From positions 310,001 through 374,000 of the forward strand of contig WNDS01000001.1 of NCBI GenBank assembly GCA_009912235.1: a DNA stretch of 64,000 nt, in the 5' to 3' direction. Positions 34,020 through 43,556 of this stretch are shown here, in pieces. The notes under the pieces were generated by a model. It was not told where the DNA came from. It did not search any database and saw nothing but the letters and a program-made list of their open reading frames with translations. The translations under genes and the position numbers were made by a program. This stretch comes from Stenotrophomonas maltophilia (GTDB lineage Bacteria; Pseudomonadota; Gammaproteobacteria; Xanthomonadales; Xanthomonadaceae). Each line of letters opens with the position of its first letter. Within the stretch, counting starts at the first letter, position 1.

Positions 34020-35348
34020 GTGACCGATCCCACCGGCATCAATCGCCGCACTTTCATGGCCCTGGCCGGTGCCGCCGCTGCGCTGCCGGTGGGCAACGCA
34101 CTGGCCGCCGCCGCGCCGCATGCTTCCGCCGCGCCTCCGCAGGCTCCCGCCTTCGTCGTGCCGCCGGAACGCCCCGGCGTGGTGCCGTTCCGCGTGCAGA
34201 TTCCGCAGGCGGCGCTGGACGACCTGCAGGTGCGCCTGGCGGCCATCCGCTGGCCGGAAACCGAGACCGTCGCCGGCTGGGAACAGGGCGTGCCGCTGCA
34301 GGCCGCGCGTGGCCTGATCGATCACTGGCGCCATCGCCACGACTGGCGCCAGTTCGAACAGCGCATCAATGCGTTCCCGCAGTTCCGAACCCAGATCGAC
34401 GGGCTGGGCATCCACTTCATCCATGCACGCTCGCCACATCCGGGTGCGCTGCCGCTGCTGCTCAATCACGGCTGGCCGGGCTCGGTGGTGGAATTCCTGC
34501 AGACCATCGAGCGTCTGACCGAACCCACCCGTTTCGGTGGCCGTGCCGAGGACGCCTTCCACGTGGTGGTGCTGTCGATGCCCGGATACGGCTTCTCCGA
34601 CAAGCCGGCGGGGCAGGGCTGGGGCATTCCGCGCATCGCCCGTGCCTGGGCACTGCTGATGCACGAACGGCTGGGCTACGCGCACTGGGTTGCGCAGGGC
34701 GGCGACTGGGGCGCGGCGGTGACCCATGCGCTGGCCAGCCAGCGGCCACCGGGCCTGCTGGCCGGCCACGTGAACCTGCCGCTGGTCGCACCGCTGCAGC
34801 GGCCCGCCACGCCCAGCGCCGAGGAACAGCGCGCCCTCGATACCATCGAGGTCTACCTGGACCGCAAGGCCGGCTATGCCGACCAGATGAACACCCGCCC
34901 GCAGACCATCGGCTATGCGCTCAACGATTCACCGCTGGCGCTGGCCATGTGGATGTACGAGAAGTTCGGCGAATGGAGCGACAGCAGTGACGGCCCGGAA
35001 GCCGCGCTGAGCCGCGACCAGATGCTCGACGACATCGCGCTGCACTGGTTCACCGGCACCGGCGCCTCCAGTGCACGCCTGTACTGGGAAAGCTGCGACG
35101 CCCGCACGCTGCGTTCGCACACCTTCTTCTCGGCCGAACCGGTCAGCCTGCCGATGGCCGCCAGCATCTTCCCGAAGGAGACCTGCCTGGCGCCGCGCTC
35201 GTGGGCTAAAGCGGCATGGTCGAACCTGATCTACTGGAACACGGTGGACAAGGGCGGTCATTTCGCGGCGTTCGAACAGCCGGCGCTGTTCGCGCGCGAA
35301 CTCTGGCGCGCGTTTGCCAACGTCCGCAGCGCGCCGTCAGCCACCTGA
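34020..35348 (+). CDS. Tat-exported epoxide hydrolase (EHN domain + alpha/beta hydrolase)
   Basis: A ~442-residue enzyme. The only sensible start is GTG at 34020 (or 34011), giving TDPTGINRRTFMALAGAAA, a twin-arginine signal. The EHN domain follows (VVPFRVQIPQAALDDLQVRL), then the alpha/beta fold with LLNHGWPGSV (oxyanion), nucleophile Asp in QGGDWGAAV (about residue 235), and catalytic His in DKGGHFAAFEQP near the end. Epoxide hydrolases open epoxides to diols by an Asp-ester intermediate. It is followed by a second Tat-type hydrolase and a TetR gene; a TetR-like operator precedes it. Confidence 0.85.
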   Translation: MTDPTGINRRTFMALAGAAAALPVGNALAAAAPHASAAPPQAPAFVVPPERPGVVPFRVQIPQAALDDLQVRLAAIRWPETETVAGWEQGVPLQAARGLIDHWRHRHDWRQFEQRINAFPQFRTQIDGLGIHFIHARSPHPGALPLLLNHGWPGSVVEFLQTIERLTEPTRFGGRAEDAFHVVVLSMPGYGFSDKPAGQGWGIPRIARAWALLMHERLGYAHWVAQGGDWGAAVTHALASQRPPGLLAGHVNLPLVAPLQRPATPSAEEQRALDTIEVYLDRKAGYADQMNTRPQTIGYALNDSPLALAMWMYEKFGEWSDSSDGPEAALSRDQMLDDIALHWFTGTGASSARLYWESCDARTLRSHTFFSAEPVSLPMAASIFPKETCLAPRSWAKAAWSNLIYWNTVDKGGHFAAFEQPALFARELWRAFANVRSAPSAT

Positions 35349-35361
35349 GACTGCCCGCGCC

Positions 35362-36402
35362 ATGAACCCCCGCCTGACCCGCCGGCAGCTGCTCGGTGCG
35401 GCCGCCCTGGCTGCGGCCGCACCGCTGGCCCACGCCCGCCCGCTGTCCCATCTGAACCCCGCTGCCACGCCGATGCCGAACAATCCGTTGCCCACTGCGG
35501 CGCCCAGCCTGCGCTTCGCCAGTACGCCCTCACTCACCATTGCCTACGAACACAGCGGGCCGGAGGACGGGCCGCCCATCCTGCTGCTGCACGGCTGGCC
35601 CTACAGCCCGCGCAGCTACGACGAGGTCGTGCCCGCGCTGGTGGCCGCCGGGTTCCGGGTGATCGTGCCGTACCTGCGCGGGTTCGGCGCCACCACCTAC
35701 CGCGACGCCAGCGTAATGCGTTCCGGTGAGCAGGCCGCGCTCGGCAAGGATGTCATCGACCTGATGGATGCCCTGCAGCTGCCGCGCGCCATCCTCGGCG
35801 GCTTCGACTGGGGCAACCGCGTCGCCGCTGCGGCCGCCACGCTGTGGCCGGAAGGCGTGCGCGGCCTGGTGGTGGGCAGCCCCGGCTACCTGATCGTGCC
35901 GGTGCTGATGCCCGCCGACGGCCTGCTGCCCCCGGGCCGGCTGGAAGAGGGCTGGTACCGCTTCGTGCTCAACACCACGCAGGGCCAGGCGTATCTTGCC
36001 CAGCACCGGCGCAGCTATGCACGGCGCTGCTGGGAACTATGGTCGCCCGGCTGGGCGATTCCCGAAGCGTTCTTCCAGGCGTCGATGGCCGCGCTCGACA
36101 ACCCGGACTGGGTGGCCACCAGCGTGCACAACTACCGCCACTGGTACGGCAATGCCGAAGGCGATCCGGCCCTGGCCGCTTTGGCTGCCCGGCTACAGCG
36201 GCGGCCGCCGATCACCGCCCCGACCATCGTGCTGGAAACCCGCAACGATCCGTCATGGGCACCGGACAGCGCCGAGGATCGCAGCCGCTTCAGCCACCAC
36301 TATGAAACGCGCGCACTGCCCGGCGTCGGCCACCATCCACCAAAGGAAGACCCGGCCGCGTTCGTGCAGGCGCTGAAGGATGTCGCCCGGCACGCCGGCT
36401 GA
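35362..36402 (+). CDS. Tat-exported alpha/beta hydrolase, haloalkane dehalogenase/epoxide hydrolase type
   Basis: A 346-residue enzyme. MNPRLTRRQLLGAAALAAAA is a twin-arginine signal. The catalytic fold shows LLLHGWPYSPRSYDE (oxyanion), nucleophile Asp in LGGFDWGNRVAAA (about residue 155), acid residue in VLETRNDPSWAP, and the His in LPGVGHHPPKEDP (about 320). Asp as nucleophile places it with epoxide hydrolases and dehalogenases. It starts 13 bp after the epoxide hydrolase and ends 43 bp before tetR, so all three form one operon with periplasmic function. Confidence 0.85.
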   Translation: MNPRLTRRQLLGAAALAAAAPLAHARPLSHLNPAATPMPNNPLPTAAPSLRFASTPSLTIAYEHSGPEDGPPILLLHGWPYSPRSYDEVVPALVAAGFRVIVPYLRGFGATTYRDASVMRSGEQAALGKDVIDLMDALQLPRAILGGFDWGNRVAAAAATLWPEGVRGLVVGSPGYLIVPVLMPADGLLPPGRLEEGWYRFVLNTTQGQAYLAQHRRSYARRCWELWSPGWAIPEAFFQASMAALDNPDWVATSVHNYRHWYGNAEGDPALAALAARLQRRPPITAPTIVLETRNDPSWAPDSAEDRSRFSHHYETRALPGVGHHPPKEDPAAFVQALKDVARHAG

Positions 36403-36445
36403 TGGCCGCTGCCGGGGGCTGCGCGTGGCCCCGTATACTGCCGCC

Positions 36446-37033
36446 ATGGGCAAGCGCATCACATTCGACCACGAGCAGGCGCTGGACACGGCGATGCGCA
36501 CGTTCTGGAAAGGCGGGTACTCCACCACCGGCGTGCGCGACCTGATGAAGGCCATCGGCATCGGCGAGGGCTCGTTCTACAACACCCTCAAGAGCAAGAA
36601 GGACCTGTACCTGGCCGCACTGCAGCACTACGAGGACACGGTGCTGCAGCCGCGCTTCGATGCACTGGAGGCCGCCGCCACGGCGGGGCAGGGCATCCGC
36701 GCACTGCTGACCGTCGGCCTGGACCAGCTCGATGCCGGGCAGGCCGCCTCACGCCTGTGCATGGTGGCCGGCATGGCCAGCGAGGACGTGCTGGAAGACC
36801 CGATGCTGGCTGCGCGCGCACGCGGTGGTTTCGAAACGCTGCGCCAGGCCGTGCAGGCGCGCCTGCAGCGCGGCGCGGACAGTGGCCAGCTGCCGCCGGG
36901 TTATGACGTGCAGGCAGTGGCTGCGGTCGTCGCCACCTACGTGCAGGGCATGTGGCGCACCCTGCTGCTGGACCCCGACCGCGCGCGCATCGAGCGCCAG
37001 AACGAGACTCTGCTGGCCGCACTCGGGCTGTAG
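36446..37033 (+). CDS. TetR/AcrR-family repressor
   Basis: A 195-residue regulator. The ATG at 36446 gives MGKRITFDHEQALDTAMRTF; the helix-turn-helix reads GYSTTGVRDLMKAIGIGEGS and FYNTLKSKKDLYLAALQHYE. The C-terminal ligand domain (residues 60-195) is of the YxaF/AcrR type. It lies directly after two hydrolase genes and probably represses them and itself through the TGTAGCG-CGTTACA site at 33974. Confidence 0.9.
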   Translation: MGKRITFDHEQALDTAMRTFWKGGYSTTGVRDLMKAIGIGEGSFYNTLKSKKDLYLAALQHYEDTVLQPRFDALEAAATAGQGIRALLTVGLDQLDAGQAASRLCMVAGMASEDVLEDPMLAARARGGFETLRQAVQARLQRGADSGQLPPGYDVQAVAAVVATYVQGMWRTLLLDPDRARIERQNETLLAALGL

Positions 37034-37115
37034 CCCGGCGTACCCGGCCGGGAGGACGGCACCCCCGCAGGCGCCGCCCTCCCGCCATCGTCGTGCCATC
37101 GCCGGCACGGGGTGC

Positions 37116-38255
37116 TCAGGGTTCCAGTGCTGCGCCGTGGCAGCGCTGCGCGCCGCGTTGCGGGTTGCACACCGCCACCTGTCCTGCCGGCAGGCGCACG
37201 GTGTAGCCGGAAAAACGCAGGTCCGGCCACAGGTAGTCGGTGGAAATGTACTGAGCGCCGCTGGCGAAGGCGGCTGCGCGTCGTCGCGTGTCGTTGCGCC
37301 GGGCCTCTTCGGTCTCCGCGTCGGCGCGCGTGCGCACGATGAAACCCTGCGCGACCGCCGCACGGATGCGCGCGGCCTGCGCGATCGGGTCGTTGAGAGT
37401 CAGGTAGGCCGCCGCCGGGCTGTGCTCGTCGCTGTTGACGAACATCGCCCGTCCCTGCAGCGAGGGCCGGCCGGCGCTGTACTGCGCCACCTTGGCGGCA
37501 TCTTCGTCCAGTGCGAACAACACCTTGCCACGCGCCTGCTGCAGCCGCGGCCAGCCGCCAGCCAGCACCGCTTCGCGCAAAGTGGCATGGCTGCCGCGCA
37601 CGCTGTCAGGTGAAATCAGGCGGTCGACACCAAACACCGAACGGATCTCGGCATCCAGCGCATCCCAGGCCGCCGCATTGAAGTCCAGCGGCCGCACGCC
37701 GCCCGGCAGCGAGGGCGCACCGGTCTTGGCGTTGAGCAGGATCAGCAGCGGCACGTGCTGCGGGTGCGCGCGCGACCACGTGTCGATCTCCTGCAGGCAC
37801 TGCACGAAACGCAAGCAGGAACTGCGGAAATCCACATCGGGCATGTGCAGCGTCTTGAAGCCGGGTTGCGCCATGGCCGCGTGGAAGGTCGGCGACAGGG
37901 TCGTGCCCTGGCCGAGCGCGGTCATCGGTCGCGCATAGCGGCCACCATCGGGATCGTTCAGTACATCGATTTCAAGCTGGCGCGCGCCGGCTTCCAGCTG
38001 CCGGGTCAGGCTGGGAAACGCGTAGTCCAGTGCCACCGCACCGGCATCACGGGCGCTCAGGGCGGCCAGCTCGGCGCGCGGAATGGCCTGCTTGTAGCTG
38101 TTGTGCGTGCCCACCACGGTCATGTCGTTCAGCCGCAACGTGGCATCCCGGCAGGCGCGGTCGCACGCTGGCGAGGTGCCGGAGACAGGGGGCGGCGCAG
38201 TGTGCGCAGCCACTGCGGCAAGCGCTGCCAGCAGCAGCGAGGGTAGATCAGACAT
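37116..38255 (-). CDS. Ca2+-dependent phosphoinositide-specific phospholipase C family protein
   Basis: A 379-residue exported enzyme. MSDLPSLLLAALAAVAAHTA is a signal peptide. The PLC-like TIM barrel shows the first catalytic His in MTVVGTHNSYKQ (His51), the metal ligand block ARQLEIDVLNDPDGG (about 92-106), and LILLNAKTGAPSLPGG. The C-terminus contains GAQYISTDYLWPDLRFSGY, typical of the Ca2+-dependent PI-PLC family in Gram-negatives. It cleaves phosphoinositides or related lipids; the natural substrate in the habitat is unknown. It is the last gene downstream of the FecA-like receptor. Confidence 0.87.
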   Translation of the reverse strand: MSDLPSLLLAALAAVAAHTAPPPVSGTSPACDRACRDATLRLNDMTVVGTHNSYKQAIPRAELAALSARDAGAVALDYAFPSLTRQLEAGARQLEIDVLNDPDGGRYARPMTALGQGTTLSPTFHAAMAQPGFKTLHMPDVDFRSSCLRFVQCLQEIDTWSRAHPQHVPLLILLNAKTGAPSLPGGVRPLDFNAAAWDALDAEIRSVFGVDRLISPDSVRGSHATLREAVLAGGWPRLQQARGKVLFALDEDAAKVAQYSAGRPSLQGRAMFVNSDEHSPAAAYLTLNDPIAQAARIRAAVAQGFIVRTRADAETEEARRNDTRRRAAAFASGAQYISTDYLWPDLRFSGYTVRLPAGQVAVCNPQRGAQRCHGAALEP

Positions 38256-38286
38256 CCAGGAACTCCTTTCAGGTACCCCACAGCCG

Positions 38287-38316
38287 TGCCCGGCCGGCGC
38301 ATCGGCCGGCCGGGCA
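38287..38316 (-). terminator. Hairpin after the FecA-like receptor
   Basis: TGCCCGGCCGG (38287-38297), loop CGCATCGG, then CCGGCCGGGCA (38306-38316): a perfect 11-bp stem about 20 bases past the receptor stop, in front of the PI-PLC gene. No T-tract follows. Confidence 0.6.
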
Positions 38317-38336
38317 TGCGGTTGCAGCGTGCGTGC

Positions 38337-41285
38337 TCAGAACGTGTAGGTCAGGCCCAGCGTGTAGGTGCGCCCGCTGCGCGTCCACGACGTCGAGCGC
38401 AGCGCGTTGATGTCGGTGTACTGGTTGATCTCCTAGTTGGTCAGGTTGATCGCCTCCAGCGCCACCTTCAGGTGCGGGTTCACGTTCCAGAAGATGTTGG
38501 CGTCTACGTTGTTGGTCGCGCGATAGCCCGAGCCGACGTTGCCGTTGCCGCCGATGCCGTCCAGGTAGCCATCACGCCACGCACTGGAGATGCGCGCACC
38601 CCACACCGGGATTTCGTAGTACAGCGTGACGTTGGACGACCACTTGGACAGGTTGGCCAGCGCCAGCGTGTGGCGCACGCCGTCCACCATCGCATCGGTC
38701 TCGCCCTTGGCATAGGTGACGTTGGCGGCGAAGCCGAAGCCATCGAACGGCGCCGGTAGGAAGTCGAAGTCGCGCTGGAAAGCGAACTCGGCACCCTTGA
38801 TCGAGGCACCGTCACCGTTCACCGGGCGGCTGTACGAATAGATCGTGCTGCCATCCTGGCCCGGGCCCAGCAGCGAGTTCGGGTAACCGATGGAGCCGTA
38901 GGGCACCGACGCGGTCTCGGCGGTGATGAACGAATCCATGGTCTTGTGGAACACCCCCAGCGAGATGAAGCCGTGGGTGCCCATGTAGTACTCCCACGAG
39001 GCATCGATGGAGTCGGCCTTGAACGGCTCCAGGTTCGGGTTGCCGGCGCTGACGCTGCCGCCGAACGGGGTGAAGCTGACCGAGCCGGCCGCACGCAGGT
39101 CGCCCAGGCCCGGGCGGCTGATGTTGCGGCTGGCACCCAGCCGCAGGATCATGTCCGGGCGCACTTCCAGGGCCACGTTCAACGCCGGCAGCACGCCGTC
39201 GTAGGTGTTGGTGATCACCGCCGGCACCAGGCCGTTGTTGGTGGCCACCGAGCCGGACGAGGTCAGCGTGGTGCGGTAGTAGCGCAGGCCGGCGTTGGCA
39301 CGCAAGCGCATGCCGGCCAGGTCGGTGTCCAGCTCGTACTGGGCATAGGCGGCCTTGGTGCGCTCGCTGATCGAATAGTTGGTGCCGGGCTGGTCGTTGG
39401 CCGTTGTCAGGTCACGCAGCTGGCCGGTACGCGCGAAGGTCGCATCGACATCGGCCACCACGTAGGGCAGCAGCGAATCGTAGCCGAGCACGTTCAACAC
39501 CGGCGCCGGGCGGTTGGGGTTGTTGTACCAGTCCACGCGGTTGAAGCGGGTCCAGCCGTCGTTGCCGAAGTCCTTGTAGTCCACGCCGAAACGCAGCGAG
39601 GAGGACATGCTGAAGTCCCACAGGCCGTTCAGTTCGGCGGTCCTGTAGTCGCTGCGGATGTAGTCCTCGCGCGCGTCGGCTCGCATCAGGCTCCAGATCG
39701 ACGCATCGGTGGTGTCATGCCCGTAATGGGTCACCGCCGGGTTGCCGCCACGGAAGTCGTAGCTGAAGTTCTGGTTCACCGCCTGGGTGAAGATCTTGTC
39801 GAACACCGGGCCCTTGAACTCCGAGCGCGCCCAGCCCGCCAGTGCCTGGAAACGCAGGTGGTCGGTGGCCTGGAAGCTGCCGTTCCAGACCGCCTGGGTG
39901 AAGGTGGTCTTGTCTTCGGAATGCTTGGATTCATTGCGCATGTCCACGCCGGACCAGTCAGCGTAGACCAGGCTGTCGCCACGGATCTCCGCCGCGTTCA
40001 GGCGCTGCGTGCCACGCACATCGCCGGTCAGCGCGTTCACGCCGGCCGGTGCCATCGCGTATTCGTGCCGGTCGTTGCTGAGCGTGCCGTACATCAGGTC
40101 CAGGCTCATTTCGGCACGATCGTTGGGGCGCCACTGCAGCGTGGTGGTCAGCCCCAGCCGCTCGCGCTGCGCATACCATGTGGACGGGCTGGTGGCCTGC
40201 GGTGCGGAAATGCGGTCCTGGCCCTTGGCATTGATCAGGCGGTCGCGGTCGGCAGCCGACACGTTCGGGCCGATGTTGGCCGCGCTCACGTTGATCTTGG
40301 TCCAGTCCCAGCTGCGCATGCCGTACTCGTTGACGTCATTGCGCGAGTACGCGGCCGACGCCAGGATGCCGAACTCGCCGGCATCGGTCTGCCAGCGGTT
40401 GGAGGCCAGGCCCACCACGCGCGGGGTCACGCCGCTGGTGTTGGTGTTGGTCTGCGCCTTGGCGCCCAGCACCAGCTTGCGGCCTTCATAGTCGAACGGG
40501 CGCGCGGTGGTCAGGCTCACCGTGCCGCCGATACCGCCTTCATCCTGTTCGGCCGCATAGGACTTTTCCACCACCACGCGGTTGAACAGCTCCGAGGCGA
40601 ACAGGCTGTAGTCGAAGCTGCGCGTGCGGCTGACCGAGCCGCGGTTGTCGAAGCCGGACGAGGTGTTGCCCAGCACTTCCATGCCGTTGAGCTGGGTACG
40701 GGTGAAATCCGGGCCCAGGCCACGCAGCGAAATCTGGCGGCCTTCACCGGCATCGCGGGTGATCGCCACGCCCGGCACGCGCTGCAGCGATTCGGCCAGG
40801 TTCAGGTCCGGAAAGGCGGCGATATCCTGCGCCACGATCACGTCCTGGTTGCCGACCGCATCGCGCTTCAGGTCGCGGCCCACCAGCAGGCTCTGGCGAA
40901 AGCCGGTTACCACCACCTGTTCCAGGTCCACCGGCTGCGCCGACGGTGCTGCGCCCGCATCGGCACTGGCCGTAGCGGCGGCAGCAGTCTTCGGGGCCGG
41001 CGCGCTGGCCGGTGCACCCTCGATGGTGATGGTGTCAGCGTTGATGTAGCGGTAGCGCAGCCCGGTGCCTTCCAGCAGCTGGCGCAGTGCCTGTTCGGTG
41101 GCTTGCCCGGCCGGTACGCCGCGCGTGGTCGGGTTGCCGGCCGCCGCGTCGTAGATGAACTTGATGCCGGTCTGGCTGGACAGCTGGTTCAGCGCGTTGT
41201 CCAGCGGCTGCGGCGGAATGGCCTGCGACACGGCGCCGGGCGCGGCAAGCGCGATGGAGAGGAACAGGATACGGCTGCGGCTCAT
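38337..41285 (-). pseudogene. TonB-dependent receptor with STN signalling domain, amber codon near end
   Basis: Reconstructed 982-residue outer-membrane receptor. Signal peptide, then an STN domain (ALNQLSSQTGIKFIYDAAAG, about 28-47) that talks to FecR, a TonB box/plug (EQVVVTGFRQSLL, GVAITRDAGEGRQISLRGLG, about 165-215) and a 22-strand barrel of the Xanthomonas/Caulobacter type, ending SGRTYTLGLTYTF. Codon 951 is TAG (38433-38435); a CAG there gives NLTNQEINQYTD, the normal sequence, so the last 32 residues incl. the terminal Phe needed for membrane insertion are lost as written. Third gene of a fecI-fecR-receptor set. Confidence 0.88.
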
Positions 41286-41418
41286 GAAAGGGTCGTCCGT
41301 TGGTGGAGGGCGGCCGACGCTCCTGCGCCTGCCTATCCACTACGAGCCCGCCTGCAGCAGGTCGGGTACCGTTTTCTTCATGAATTTTCCGTGACAGCGC
41401 CGCCGGGGCCGCAGCGCC

Positions 41419-42458
41419 TCACTGGCGGCTGCGCACCCGGATCACATGGCCCTCGCGCACCGCCTGCAGGTGCGGCTGCTGCGCCAGGAACAGCCGCAGC
41501 GATTCCACATCATCGCCATGCAGGTTGCCGGTCAGGCACAACGCGGCTGCGGCGGGATCGTCCACCTGCAGCCGCACCCGGTTGAGCCGGTTGAACTGGT
41601 CGGCCACATCGCCCAGGCGGTCATCACGGAACACCACGCGGCGCTGCCACCACCGTCATCGCGGCGATGTTCTCGTCGGACACCCGCGCATGGCGGCCAG
41701 CATTGTCGATGCGCGCGCTCTGGCCGGCGCGCAGATCGGCCAGTGGAGGGCCGGCAGCGCCTTCCGCACTGACCCAGACCCGGCCTTCGGTAACGCCCGC
41801 ACGTACCTGCTCGCGCTGCAGGGCCACATCGAAGGTGATGCCGATATCGCGCACGCGCAGCCCGGCGGCACGCAGCGCGAACGGGCGGCGGTCCTGTCCG
41901 ACCTGGAACGTGGCCTGGCCCTGCAGCAGGGTGACCTCCCGGCGCAGCAGGCTGAAGCGCGCGCAGCGTGGTCTGCGCATTGAGGTGCACGCTGCTGCCA
42001 TCGGGCAGGGTGATGCTGCGCTGCTCGGCGTGCGCCGTGCTGTAGCTGTAGGTGCGTGGCCAGCAGAACCATGCCGAGGTGGCCACCAGCAGCGCCATGC
42101 AGGCGGCGATGGCCGTGCGATGCCAGCGCCGTGCATGCGTGGGCACACCCTGGCTGCGGCGGGTGTCAGGCCGGGAGGGCGGTGGCAGCGGCAAGGACAC
42201 CACGTTGCCACGCTCGGCAGGCTCGCTGGCCAGCAACGCATCCACGTCGATATCCATCGCCTGCAGCGCGCCGCCCAGCGCTGCGGCCACGCGGCCGACC
42301 GCCAGGTATTCGCGCAGGTGCTCGGGGGATGCGGTCAACCACGCCAGGAAGCAGGTCTGTTCGCCGGCTGTCAGCGGCCCCTGGCGGTGCAGCGCATGCC
42401 ACTGCGCCGCTTCATGGGTGGTGGTGCCCGGCAAGGGCAGGGGGGAGCCCGTCACCAC
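41419..42458 (-). pseudogene. fecR: FecR-family anti-sigma/sensor, two frameshifts
   Basis: Reconstructed ~345-residue inner-membrane regulator. The first frame holds the cytosolic anti-sigma domain (AAQWHALHRQGPLTAGEQTC, LTASPEHLREYLAVGRVA) and the membrane segment (TAIAACMALLVATSAWFCW) up to LRA. The FecR periplasmic domain continues in a second frame (REVTLLQGQATFQVGQDRRP, DIGITFDVALQ) and the last ~75 residues in a third (WQRRVVFRDDRLGDVADQFN ... VIRVRSRQ). Breaks lie near 41960 and 41645. The GTG start overlaps the end of fecI. Confidence 0.85.
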
Positions 42459-42973
42459 GCTTCCCCCTGCGCGGCGAGCGCGCGGCGGCAGGCCGCCAGT
42501 CCATTGACCACGTGCTTCTTCACCATGTGTGTGGAAATGCCGATCCGTTCGGCAATCTGCAGGTAACTCATGCTGTCACGGTACTGCATCACCAGTACCG
42601 CGCGGGTGCGGTCGGGCAGCCCGACCAGCAGCTCCTGCAGGCGGCGTTGCCGTTGCAGGCGCACGGCATCGTCCTCGGCTGCATCCGCGCTGCGCAGCAG
42701 GTTGGAGAACGCTTCGATGTCGTCGTTCTGCAGCGTCACCTGCTGCTGCCGCACGGCCTGTTCGCGGGCCAGGTTCAGCGCTACGGTGTACAGGTAGGCT
42801 TCGGGGTTGGCGATGGCCTCGCCGCGGGCTTCGCGGGCACGCAGCATGCGCAGATAGGTTTCCTGCACCAGGTCCTCGGCGTCCTCGCGCGCGCCACGGC
42901 GGATGAAGAAGCCGCGCAGGGTCGCCCCATGTTCGGTGAAGATCCTCGCCCATGTACCGCCCGCCTGCGACAC
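42452..42973 (-). CDS. fecI: FecI-type ECF sigma factor
   Basis: A 173-residue sigma-70 family protein. Region 2 reads LRGFFIRRGAREDAEDLVQE, TYLRMLRA and NPEAYLYTVALNLAREQ (about 18-70); region 4 reads ELLVGLPDRTRAVLVMQYRD, SMSYLQIAERIGISTHMVKK (about 115-155). These are the FecI signatures. Its gene overlaps the start of fecR, and the receptor with an STN domain follows, so substrate binding outside the cell would release this factor to transcribe the receptor gene. With fecR broken, control may be lost. Confidence 0.93.
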   Translation of the reverse strand: MSQAGGTWARIFTEHGATLRGFFIRRGAREDAEDLVQETYLRMLRAREARGEAIANPEAYLYTVALNLAREQAVRQQQVTLQNDDIEAFSNLLRSADAAEDDAVRLQRQRRLQELLVGLPDRTRAVLVMQYRDSMSYLQIAERIGISTHMVKKHVVNGLAACRRALAAQGEAW

Positions 42974-43042
42974 CCCGCGCCTCGTTCAGGAACCGTGAAG
43001 GCCGCGACGGTACGGAGGCGATGTTGCGGGGATATGACGCCG

Positions 43043-43426
43043 CTAGGCGCCCGGCCGATCGAAGCCGGCGACGAAGGCCACAATCGCCAGCAGGCTGGCC
43101 AGCAGCATGCAGCCGGCAGTAGGCCAGCCGCCCAGCCCGCGCACGCGCGCCACAACGAACACCGCCGTGGCTGCAAAACCGACCGCCACCGCACCGCCGA
43201 TCAGCAGGAACGGCAGCAGCATGCCCAGGCCGATGGCGCCGTAGGCACCGCCCGGTCGCGGCCAGGGCAGCACCGTGTTGACGATGAAGATGAGGAAGGT
43301 GCTGATCGCCACCGTCCACAGCGTCAGCGACCAGGCCATCAGGCGCTGCTGCGGGGCAGGCGGCACGGCCGGTGGGGCAGGTTCCGCCTCCGGCGGCACA
43401 CGGGGTGTGGAATCGTCCATGGGCAT
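43043..43426 (-). CDS. Small integral membrane protein, unknown
   Basis: A 127-residue protein if the ATG at 43426 is used (MPMDDSTPRVPPEAEPAPPA). The longer frame from 43489 starts inside a GTAG hairpin and is less likely. A Pro-rich cytosolic tail leads to about three membrane segments (TLWTVAISTFLIFIVNTVLP, GMLLPFLLIGGAVAVGF, MLLASLLAIVAFVAGF). No family is recognised. It is upstream of fecI on the same strand, 69 bp away. Confidence 0.55.
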   Translation of the reverse strand: MPMDDSTPRVPPEAEPAPPAVPPAPQQRLMAWSLTLWTVAISTFLIFIVNTVLPWPRPGGAYGAIGLGMLLPFLLIGGAVAVGFAATAVFVVARVRGLGGWPTAGCMLLASLLAIVAFVAGFDRPGA

Positions 43427-43474
43427 CACTGTTGCCGTGGGTTCGTTAGCCGGCGGTGAAACGGCACGCTCTGT

Positions 43475-43497
43475 GTAGATCCACGCCATGCGTGGAT
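43475..43497. repeat. GTAG-headed palindromic repeat (SMAG-type REP)
   Basis: GTAG followed by ATCCACG-CCATG-CGTGGAT: a 4-base GTAG head and a perfect 7-bp stem. This is the layout of the Stenotrophomonas maltophilia GTAG REP elements, often found singly or as inverted pairs between genes. Only this copy is evident in the window. Confidence 0.6.
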
Positions 43498-43556
43498 GTG
43501 GCTTTACCGATAACCCCAGTCACGCACGCCGTGGCGCATCAACACCACGCTGCGCA

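Noticed and set aside
43427..43489. Longer start for the small membrane protein at 43489
   Set aside because: That start codon is the CAT inside the loop of the GTAG hairpin and has no ribosome binding site.
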